From Streptomyces barkulensis (GTDB lineage Bacteria; Actinomycetota; Actinomycetes; Streptomycetales; Streptomycetaceae), in the NCBI RefSeq assembly GCF_002843305.1, contig NZ_PGSG01000104.1, positions 145,965 through 209,964 on the forward strand: a stretch of 64,000 nt of DNA, in the 5' to 3' direction. Shown here one piece after another: positions 58,279-64,000 of this stretch (the stretch's first letter is position 1; each line of letters starts with the position of its first letter). The position numbers and the translations under genes were made by a program. The notes under the pieces are model-generated. The model saw nothing but the letters and a program-made list of their open reading frames with translations, had not been told where the DNA came from and did not search any database.

Positions 58279-59010
58279 TCAGCCGAACAGGTAGCCGAAC
58301 ACCGCGTCGCCGACCCGCTGGTCGGTGACCTCCGCGCCGTTGGCCTCCTCGCGGGCGAACTTCACGGCCTGCTGGAGCTTCTCGACCCGCTCCACCAGCT
58401 CGTTGACCCGCCGCGCCGGAAGCGCTCCGGAGAACTTCACGGTCGTCCAGTACCCGATGGGCACGTCCTCGTAGTACACCTCGACCTGCGCCGGGTGCTT
58501 GTCCGTCGCCTCCGCCTTGACGTGGTTGCGGGGGACCTTCTTGGTGCGGATCGTGCGGACCGGGTCCGTCTTCCACCAGTCCGTGGACGGGTCCTGCGAC
58601 CAGGACTCGGCGGCGTCGAGCGTGGGGAGCTTCCTGACGAAGGTGTGCAGGTCGGTGAGCTGCTTCTCCAGGAACAGCAGATAGCTGACGGGGGCGTCGG
58701 CGACGATCGTCCGCCCGTCGACGGTGACGTCGGCGCGGGCCGCGCAGTTCGCCCAGTCCTTGGTGGCGGTCACGTCGAACAGCCGGGTCAGCGACGCGGA
58801 CATCTCCCGCAGCACGTCCTCGGCCTGCACCTGCACCCGCGTGGACTCGGGCGGCAACTGCTCGCCCTCCTCGTCCTTGGGCTGGTACGTGCGCGAGATG
58901 CCCGCCAGCAGCGCCGGCTTCTGCACCTTGTGGTGCGCCGCGGTGATGTCCTGGAGCGCCTTGCTCTTGACACCCTTCTCGACCGCGATGATCTGGTTCA
59001 GCTTCGCCAC
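58279..59010 (-). CDS. Conserved actinobacterial protein (probably DUF7873) upstream of the tRNA-mimic pair
   Basis: 243 residues from GTG 59010 (AAGGGGGG upstream). It reads AKLNQIIAVEKGVKSKALQD, then VQKPALLAGISRTYQPKDEEGEQLPPESTRVQV and LTRLFDVTATKDWANC, then VPRNHVKAEATDKHPAQVEVYYEDVPIGYWTTVKFSGALPARRVNELVERVEKLQQAV. It is soluble and mixed alpha/beta with many basic residues, and has no Ro60/TROVE motif. I believe it belongs to DUF7873 but am not certain. The two tRNA-like RNAs follow on the same strand, recalling the rsr-yrlB-yrlA order in Salmonella. That context suggests an RNA-binding partner. Confidence 0.7.
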   Translation of the reverse strand: MAKLNQIIAVEKGVKSKALQDITAAHHKVQKPALLAGISRTYQPKDEEGEQLPPESTRVQVQAEDVLREMSASLTRLFDVTATKDWANCAARADVTVDGRTIVADAPVSYLLFLEKQLTDLHTFVRKLPTLDAAESWSQDPSTDWWKTDPVRTIRTKKVPRNHVKAEATDKHPAQVEVYYEDVPIGYWTTVKFSGALPARRVNELVERVEKLQQAVKFAREEANGAEVTDQRVGDAVFGYLFG

Positions 59011-59277
59011 CTCGGGCCCCCCTTCGAACAAGCAGGAACGTACCCCACCGGCCCGAACGCCCGCACGCCTTTATCGCCGCGCCCCCGGACTCCGGCCGCC
59101 ACCCGGAACCACCGACGGGCACTTCCCCGTCCGGGCGGGAGGACGGAAGGGGGCGGCAGGTGCTCGCGTGATCCGCCTGTCCGGGCGGAGAGCGGCGACC
59201 GCGGAGTCGTCTCGCAGGCAGGCGCCGCTTCCACCGGTGAGAGGCCCGCTGTTAGGGTGCGGTGCCGCGTGCGGCGG

Positions 59278-59303
59278 AGTAGGGCGGGGGAGTAGGGCGG
59301 GGG
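59278..59303 (+). repeat. 13-bp tandem duplication
   Basis: AGTAGGGCGGGGG occurs twice in perfect tandem just before the ribosome site of the small membrane-protein gene. Together with that site it gives several overlapping purine-rich tracts. The rest of the 59011-59310 gap shows no gene. Confidence 0.85.
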
Positions 59304-59310
59304 AGCCAGG

Positions 59311-59556
59311 TTGAACATCCGGTACAGGATCGAACAGGTCGGGGACCTGCCGCCCGTGTTGGCGGCCGTCCTCGGGATCTTCGTGCTCGCCCTGCTCGTC
59401 GGAGTGGTGTGGGGGCTGCTGCGGTTGCCGGACCACACGAAGCTCAGGAGCCCGGCGGCCCGCGAGCGCGCGAAGCGTCGCAAGGAGAGCCAGAAGCGGC
59501 AGAAGAAGCTGCGTTCGCGCCGGGAGTCCCTGCAACGCAAGGCAGGCCGGCGCTGA
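59311..59556 (+). CDS. Small membrane protein of unknown function
   Basis: 81 residues from TTG 59311, chosen because GGGGAGCCAGG lies directly upstream and no ATG or GTG is available. One transmembrane helix (LAAVLGIFVLALLVGVVWGLL) is followed by a very basic cytoplasmic tail (RERAKRRKESQKRQKKLRSRRESLQRKAGRR). The charge pattern suggests contact with nucleic acid or acidic lipid. No family is recognised. It is divergent from the conserved protein gene at 58279-59010. Confidence 0.65.
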   Translation: MNIRYRIEQVGDLPPVLAAVLGIFVLALLVGVVWGLLRLPDHTKLRSPAARERAKRRKESQKRQKKLRSRRESLQRKAGRR

Positions 59557-59599
59557 TCGACGCCCGCCATGCCGCGACGAGAACCTTCTCCCCCCACGC

Positions 59600-59884
59600 C
59601 TCGCTCAGAACCGGATCCGGCTGGAGATCGTCCAGCTCGCCCTCGGCCTGCCGGCTGGGGGTACCCCCGGACGAAGTCCGGGGGAGGACGCCGGTGCTCA
59701 CCCTGACCGGTAAGACCCGCCGCTGAGAGCCCGAGAAGCTTCGCTTCCGCCTCCTCTTCTCAGCCGCCGCACAACTCGTCACCACCGGCCGTCGCCGCTC
59801 CCTCCGCCTCGCGGCGCACTGGCCCCGGACCGACGTGGTCACCGCAGCGGCCGACCGGCCCCAAACCCTGCCGAACTCCGGCTG
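59600..59884 (+). pseudogene. C-terminal fragment of an IS1380-like transposase
   Basis: Pieces in different frames read NRIRLEIVQLALGLPAGG and, from about 59732, EKLRFRLLFSAAAQLVTTGRRRSLRLAAHWPRTDVVTAA ending LPNSG-stop. The latter is the characteristic C-terminus of IS1380-type transposases. Between the pieces lies a palindromic repeat (59656-59687) and a stop codon. The catalytic core is missing, so this is a decayed insertion sequence. Confidence 0.75.
59656..59687. repeat. Palindromic Streptomyces repeat CCCCCGGAC-GAA-GTCCGGGGG
   Basis: Nine-base perfect arms (59664-59672 and 59676-59684) around GAA, preceded by GGGGGTACC and followed by AGG. From general knowledge, this palindrome is scattered through many Streptomyces genomes. 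Here it interrupts the transposase remnant. Confidence 0.8.
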
Positions 59885-60051
59885 ACCAGCACTCTCGGCC
59901 CCCTGCGGACAGCATCACCCCACCGGAGAAGTGGAACCGGGCACCCACCCGACGCGACAGCCGGGCCACCACCATTCCCACCACCCGCTCGCAACAGCAG
60001 AACGGCCCACCCGAGAAACCGACGGACCGTCACACACGGCGAGGTTAATTC

Positions 60052-60903
60052 GTGAAACATGAAATTTCGGCATGGAGTCGGATCACCGAGTGGCTCCGCC
60101 GGAACGCACCACGCTCCTACGCACAGCTCCAGGAAGGTGCGACACCGGATGCTCTGGCGCACACGAGTGCGCGGCTGGGAACACCTCTGCCTGAAGAGCT
60201 TTCGGCCATGCTGCGCATGAACAACGGCGTACAGGTCGACCCCAACGACCCGGACGGCATGCGGCCCCGTCGCTCCGGTGAATTCGTCTCCGACTTCTAC
60301 AGCGTTCTCTCGACATACCTGATCACCCGTGTCAACGAGCACATGAACGCCGTGTACAACGACGGGGAGCAGGACGGCGTGAAGCTTCCCCTTGATCTTG
60401 GACACGTCGTCCTGGTCGACGGCACCCTGATCCGCACCCGGTGCCGCACCGGAGCGGACAACCGCCGCAACTACAGCGGGAAACACAAGGCCCACGGCCT
60501 GCTGTTCCTCGCGCTCACCGACGACCGGGGCCAGCTCCTGTGGCTGTCCGCGGCCCGCCCGGGACGCTCCTCGGAGATCACCACCGCCCGCTACAACAAG
60601 CTCGTCGAGCGCCTGCGCGCCCACGAGTTGGGCGCCGTCGGCGACCTCGGCTTCACCGGCCTGGACGACGACCCGGACAACCCGGTGGTCATCACCGGTT
60701 ACAAGGCCGCCCGCACCAAGCCCCTCACGTCGGCGAAGAAGCAGGTCAACAAGCTGATCGCGTCCGTCCGCGCAGTCTGCGAACACGCCTTCGCGCACCT
60801 GAAGAACCGGCGCATCCTCGCCAAGCTGCGGCTGTCGCCCCGCTATGCGACCACGCTGCTGCGGGCGCTGCTCGTACTGACCCGCACCGAAGTCGCCCCC
60901 TGA
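60052..60903 (+). CDS. Chimeric ORF: SUKH (SMI1/KNR4) N-terminus fused to IS5-type transposase C-terminus
   Basis: 283 residues. Residues 1-~85 follow the SUKH/SMI1-KNR4 pattern: WSRITEWLRRNAP, LQEGATPDALAHTSARLGTPLPEELSAMLRMNNG, then GEFVSDFYSVLS. From about residue 118 the sequence is an IS5/DDE_Tnp_4 transposase: VVLVDGTLIRT (first Asp), YSGKHKAHGLLFLALTDDRGQLLW, GAVGDLGFTG (second Asp), KKQVNKLIASVRAVCEHAFAHLKNRRILAKLR (Glu). The start of a normal IS5 transposase is absent. The ORF probably arose by insertion or deletion that fused an immunity-type gene to the transposase. Neither half is complete, so function is doubtful. Confidence 0.75.
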   Translation: MKHEISAWSRITEWLRRNAPRSYAQLQEGATPDALAHTSARLGTPLPEELSAMLRMNNGVQVDPNDPDGMRPRRSGEFVSDFYSVLSTYLITRVNEHMNAVYNDGEQDGVKLPLDLGHVVLVDGTLIRTRCRTGADNRRNYSGKHKAHGLLFLALTDDRGQLLWLSAARPGRSSEITTARYNKLVERLRAHELGAVGDLGFTGLDDDPDNPVVITGYKAARTKPLTSAKKQVNKLIASVRAVCEHAFAHLKNRRILAKLRLSPRYATTLLRALLVLTRTEVAP

Positions 60904-61223
60904 CAGACGATCTCGGGAGCAGGCAACCGCCCACGACCAGTACGAGTGCAAGAACGCCGACTCACACCAGCCCCGGTGACCTGCGGATTCGAAGTTTGTC
61001 GATCTTCATTGGGACCGCGGCCCCATTCGGACCGGCACCAAGGGCGTAGCCCGAGGTCGGTCCCGCTCGCCGCGGACCGGACCGCTGCCACAGGAGATGC
61101 ACAAGTACTGCACGGCATGTGACCACCCTGTACCCGTCTCCGCCTCAAACGATCTCTAGGTTCTGTGATCAACTCCGCGCGCACGTGCGGTGCGGAGGCT
61201 CCTAGTCGCCCCGGAGAGGCACA
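60904..61223. other. 320-bp intergenic region, no gene seen
   Basis: Between the chimeric transposase ORF and the secreted nuclease gene. Its GC content is visibly lower than the chromosome average in parts (TTCGAAGTTTGTCGATCTTCATTG; CAAACGATCTCTAGGTTCTGTGATCAAC). The latter stretch may contain an insertion-sequence end and also the promoter of the nuclease gene. The ribosome site GGAGAGG precedes GTG 61224. Confidence 0.5.
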
Positions 61224-62846
61224 GTGCATCGTCACAGAATCTTCCGAGTATCACGCCGCGCGGCGGCCCTCGCGCTCGGTCTCGCGCTGCTCGGCCCGCA
61301 GTACGCCGTCGCGGACGGGCCCGAGCCGGAACGGACCAGCGGATCCGCCCCGCTCCTCGCCGGCTCACTGAAGCCCATCAAGCTCGAAGTCGGCATATCC
61401 ACCGAGCAGTTAGAAAAGCTGCGCGAGCGGGGCAAGGCCGCCGAGCGGGCCGGCCGGCCGCTGCCGAAGGCGGACGTCCCGTTCCAGACCGAGCGCCGCC
61501 CCGAGCGCCAGCCGGCCGCCGGACGCGCCGACCTGACCTTCGCCGAGGCGATCGAGTTCATCGAGCAGGACGCCGAACGGCGCAAGACGCCGATGAACAG
61601 TCGCGTCGACTCCTACCTCGGTCAGCAGCGCACCGCCCGCACCGCGACCTCGGCGGAGAGCGGCTTCACCGCCCAGGCGACCGCCGCGACGATCGGCGAG
61701 ACGCCGTCGCAGGCGCTCTACGACTCCTGCATGACCGCCGGCGCCGCCTCCGAGGCCGGGCGCGTGTACGACCGGTTCACCTTCTGCCAGCAGGTACCGA
61801 TCACCGCCGACTACTGGGAGAAGGACGCCGCGGGCAACCCGGTGGACCACCTGGGCACGACCAAGGCCACCCTGGAGGTCGTCGCCCAGGGCTTCGAGGA
61901 CCAGCGCACCATGCGGCTGTTCTCGCAGATCAAGCAGGGCTCCGTGTCGTACGACTGGGGCTGGTGGGACAACATCTGGACCGCGCCCGGCGTGCCGCTG
62001 TCGCTGTTCGGCACCTGCGCCCCGGATCAGCTCGACTGCGGGGCCTCCCGCAGCCCGGCGACTCTGACCTGGGACAACTGGAACAACAACCCCAGCTGGG
62101 CCTACTGGGACATCAGTAATTCGGCGGCGGCTGGCTACGGCCGCGACAAGCTCATGCCGAGCTTTTGGCGGGTGGAGTTCTTCACCGAGAGCGACGAGTT
62201 CAGCACCGATGCGCCCGGCACCTCCCCGGTGCAGGTGGTCCGCTGCGACTCGGCGGCCTACATCGTGGGCCCGTTCGGGGCCGACCGCTCGCACGGCTGC
62301 GTCTTCCCCGGCGCGACCCCCGTCCTGAAGTACAGCCTCTCGGGCACCGAGGCCGCCGTCGCGCAGCACATCCTCGGCGCGCAGACGCACCCCGAGTACA
62401 CCTACCCGCGCCTGCCGGCCGAGGAGGAGGCGCAGCGCGACAAGAGCATCCCCGGCCAGGCGGTCAACGGGCAGCCGGTGCACTACGGCCTGCACCGCAT
62501 CCACTCCACGCTCAACGCGACGGACTACCAGGCCAACCGTGACCATAAGGACGGCGCCTGCTACGGCACCGGCCCGCAGGCCTCGACGTATGCGGGCCTC
62601 GGTCTCAACCCGGCGCCGGACACCTCCACGCAGCAGTGCGACGAGTACCCGTTCGCCTCGACGCTGGAGGGCGCGGCGAGCCCGGACTGGGACTTCTCGG
62701 TGCAGGCGGTGCCGAAGACGGACAACGCCTCCGCGGGCGGCAAGCTGATCGCCTACTACAACGCCGCCCGTATTCTGGCCTGGGACGCGTCCCTGCCGTA
62801 CCCGGACGGCACCAACGACCGGTTCTGGGTCGAGATCATCGACTAG
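61224..62846 (+). CDS. Secreted protein with C-terminal NucA/NucB-type nuclease domain
   Basis: 540 residues from GTG 61224. The signal peptide is RRAAALALGLALLGPQYAVADG. An approximately 150-residue helical, Arg/Glu-rich region follows (EQLEKLRERGKAAERAGRPLP), then a Trp-rich beta domain (DNIWTAPGVPLSLFGTC; TWDNWNNNPSWAYWD). The C-terminus has ANRDHKDGACYG and TQQCDEYPFASTLEGA, the CDEYPFAST motif of NucA/NucB DNases. Several Cys could form disulphides. It is probably an exported antibacterial or nutrient-scavenging nuclease. The next gene may protect the producer. Confidence in the domain call is good; the role is inferred. Confidence 0.8.
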   Translation: MHRHRIFRVSRRAAALALGLALLGPQYAVADGPEPERTSGSAPLLAGSLKPIKLEVGISTEQLEKLRERGKAAERAGRPLPKADVPFQTERRPERQPAAGRADLTFAEAIEFIEQDAERRKTPMNSRVDSYLGQQRTARTATSAESGFTAQATAATIGETPSQALYDSCMTAGAASEAGRVYDRFTFCQQVPITADYWEKDAAGNPVDHLGTTKATLEVVAQGFEDQRTMRLFSQIKQGSVSYDWGWWDNIWTAPGVPLSLFGTCAPDQLDCGASRSPATLTWDNWNNNPSWAYWDISNSAAAGYGRDKLMPSFWRVEFFTESDEFSTDAPGTSPVQVVRCDSAAYIVGPFGADRSHGCVFPGATPVLKYSLSGTEAAVAQHILGAQTHPEYTYPRLPAEEEAQRDKSIPGQAVNGQPVHYGLHRIHSTLNATDYQANRDHKDGACYGTGPQASTYAGLGLNPAPDTSTQQCDEYPFASTLEGAASPDWDFSVQAVPKTDNASAGGKLIAYYNAARILAWDASLPYPDGTNDRFWVEIID

Positions 62847-62874
62847 ATGCCAGACCGCCGGACCGTATAACGGC

Positions 62875-62901
62875 GGGGGCCGCCGCCGGGCGGCGGCCCC
62901 C
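62875..62901 (+). terminator. Strong hairpin after the nuclease gene
   Basis: GGGGGCCGCCGCC (62875-62887) and GGCGGCGGCCCCC (62889-62901) are perfect complements, followed by GTTTCC. It terminates or attenuates transcription between the nuclease and its downstream neighbour. Confidence 0.85.
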
Positions 62902-62931
62902 GTTTCCGAAAGCCACCAGGGAGCCGACGCG

Positions 62932-63543
62932 ATGCACGCACAACCGCTGGATCTGACCCGCCTGTGGGGCGAGGGCTGGGCCGTCACCTTCGCGCCCCGG
63001 ACGCCCGCGTTCTGCCTCGACGCCATGGGAGTCGACGAGGCCGCGCCGCTTCCGGACGGGCTCGCGGCGTTCGCCCGGCGCACGCCGTTCGACGGGCCGC
63101 CCGTGCTGGTCGCGGCGGCCGCGCTGGACGAGCGGTGGTCGGTGGTGGTGGAGAGCGAGGCGCAGACCGGCTGGGTCGGCACTCACCCGGACGTCCTCGA
63201 GGCGCTCGCCGCGCCGGAGGCGCCCGCCTGCACCGCCTTCTCCGACCCGAACAAGGTGCAGGTCGTCTTCCGGGAGTACGGCAGTTCGGTCGGCGGCCTG
63301 GAGCCGCGCACCAACCGCCGCTGGGGCCACTTCGGTGACCGCACCCGGCAATCCCTGCGCGAGGCGGGTTTCCCCGACGACTACGCGACCCCGCAGCACC
63401 CGGTACCGGCCGCCCCCAGCGAGGGCGCCCTCGCTCTCCTCGCCGCCCAGGCCATCACCCGCACCGAACTGCGCGCCGAACACCTCCGGGGCCCCTGGCT
63501 CGGCGGCCTCACAGCCAAGCCCTACCCGGCCACCCACGCGTAG
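62932..63543 (+). CDS. DUF6461-like protein, possible immunity partner of the nuclease
   Basis: 203 residues from ATG 62932. It reads LTRLWGEGWAVTFAPRTPAFCLDAMGVDE, then ALDERWSVVVESEAQTGWVGTHPDVLEALAAPEAPACTAFSDPNKVQVVFREYGSSVGGLEPRT, a pattern of the actinobacterial DUF6461 family. It is soluble, acidic, mid-sized and lies 85 bp behind a secreted nuclease, all typical of immunity proteins. However, a strong hairpin separates the two. An IS3 remnant starts immediately after its stop codon. Confidence 0.68.
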   Translation: MHAQPLDLTRLWGEGWAVTFAPRTPAFCLDAMGVDEAAPLPDGLAAFARRTPFDGPPVLVAAAALDERWSVVVESEAQTGWVGTHPDVLEALAAPEAPACTAFSDPNKVQVVFREYGSSVGGLEPRTNRRWGHFGDRTRQSLREAGFPDDYATPQHPVPAAPSEGALALLAAQAITRTELRAEHLRGPWLGGLTAKPYPATHA

Positions 63544-63635
63544 TACGTGGACCGCGCGGTCTTCATCACCTTGCACAGCAGCGTGACCGGGTAGTTCGCC
63601 TTCTCCGCGTGGATGAACCGGCATATCGCGCTCAC
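63544..63635 (-). pseudogene. 5' fragment of IS3 transposase orfB
   Basis: From GTG 63635, overlapping the orfA stop (GTGA), the frame reads SAICRFIHAEKANYPVTLLC, then KVMKTARSTYYAW. This matches the start of IS3-family OrfB (F...HxxxYPV..LC..L.VSRSTYYAW). The catalytic DDE domain is lost at the junction with the neighbouring gene. Confidence 0.82.
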
Positions 63636-63949
63636 CGGTCGCTCTCCTTCGCGAAGAAGGCCGTCGCTTTTTTCAGGATCTCGATCGTCTTCGCCTGCTC
63701 AGCGGTCAGCTTCCGCAGCCGCTTCAGCTCCTCGTCCCGGTCGTCGGCACTCTGCCCGGCCCGCCCGGCCACGGGACCGGATCCGGTGTCCTGAGCGGCG
63801 CGGGCCTTCTTCACCCAGCCCCGCAGGGACTCCGAGCTGACCCCGAGCTCCCGGGCGACCTCGGTCACCGTCCGGCCCGACGACCGCACGAGCTCGATCG
63901 CGTCCCGCTTGTACTCGTCCGAGTACCGCTTCGTGTACTTGCTTCCCAC
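63632..63949 (-). CDS. IS3-family transposase OrfA
   Basis: 105 residues from GTG 63949, chosen for GAGGAAG upstream and because the family begins with SKYTKRYSDEYKRDAIELV. The HTH is TVTEVARELGVSSESLRGWVKKAR, followed by a leucine-zipper-like helix (ELKRLRKLTAEQAKTIEILKKATAFFAKE). It provides the DNA-binding part of the IS3 transposase, but the partner orfB is truncated, so the element is inactive in cis. Confidence 0.92.
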   Translation of the reverse strand: MGSKYTKRYSDEYKRDAIELVRSSGRTVTEVARELGVSSESLRGWVKKARAAQDTGSGPVAGRAGQSADDRDEELKRLRKLTAEQAKTIEILKKATAFFAKESDR

Positions 63950-64000
63950 CTGGCACTGCTTCCTCTGGGCTCTCACGTCCCAGTTTCCAGGTGTCCAAGA

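Larger units (their letters stand above)
63544..64000 (-). mobile_element. Partial IS3-family insertion sequence
   Basis: The minus-strand element contains orfA complete and only about 30 codons of orfB, ending abruptly at the stop codon of the DUF6461-like gene. The right-hand edge carries TGGACACCTGGAAACTGGGA (minus strand, near 63998-63979), which looks like the terminal inverted repeat. The opposite end is deleted. Confidence 0.7.

Overview
The window is chromosomal DNA of a Streptomyces or close relative. The evidence is very high GC in every gene, frequent GTG starts with 4-bp stop/start overlaps, a WhiB regulator, XRE/DUF397 modules, a MAB_1171c-type membrane protein and an IdeR/DmdR iron box. 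It carries about 60 protein genes, several gene scars and two unusual RNA-like elements.

Layout. 2-1561: acyl-CoA dehydrogenase, cut by the window edge. 1594-11581 (minus): an eight-gene operon with homologues of the fungal galactosaminogalactan (GAG) tools, namely an Agd3-type deacetylase, Sph3-type GH135 and Ega3-type GH114 hydrolases and sugar-nucleotide enzymes, joined to a PelF-like glycosyltransferase and a polytopic membrane protein. I read it as a bacterial GAG/Pel-like polysaccharide locus. 12352-14117: ImmA/IrrE metallopeptidase plus MAB_1171c membrane protein. 14157-22321 (minus): a coupled five-gene operon of trypsin-like protease, PknG-like kinase, VWA protein, membrane protein and solute-binding lipoprotein, with a Trypco2-like gene divergent at 22402. 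22771-26862: small genes, a scar with two gene fragments, and an ABC exporter. 27159-30697: Ca2+/cation antiporter flanked by a 66-bp direct repeat, then XRE/DUF397 and DUF6879 modules. 30884-31719: HxlR regulator abutting a truncated NmrA-like gene. 32252-36403: siderophore ABC transporter under an iron box. 36823-38606: PnuC/NadR NAD salvage. 38800-40911: orphan N6-adenine methyltransferase.

41082-48497 holds an aldo/keto reductase, a secreted beta-helix protein, a ClpC-like ATPase with a degenerate second ATPase domain, and HtpG. 48646-50036 is a candidate two-gene RiPP locus: a 54-residue peptide rich in Asn-Gly and Asp-Gly, translationally coupled to an isoaspartate methyltransferase homologue. 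50094-57550 holds regulators, GH27 alpha-galactosidase, a restriction-endonuclease-like protein, an HD protein and an amidase. 57901-58185 (minus) contains two tandem, circularly permuted tRNA-like structures directly downstream of a conserved protein gene (58279-59010). Their architecture is that of the tRNA-mimic module of YrlA-type Y RNAs. The right end (59600-64000) is mobile and toxin territory: transposase fragments, a SUKH-transposase fusion, a secreted NucA/NucB-type nuclease with a likely partner protein, and a truncated IS3 element.

The observations most worth following are the permuted tRNA mimics, the bacterial GAG-like cluster and the isoaspartate RiPP candidate.
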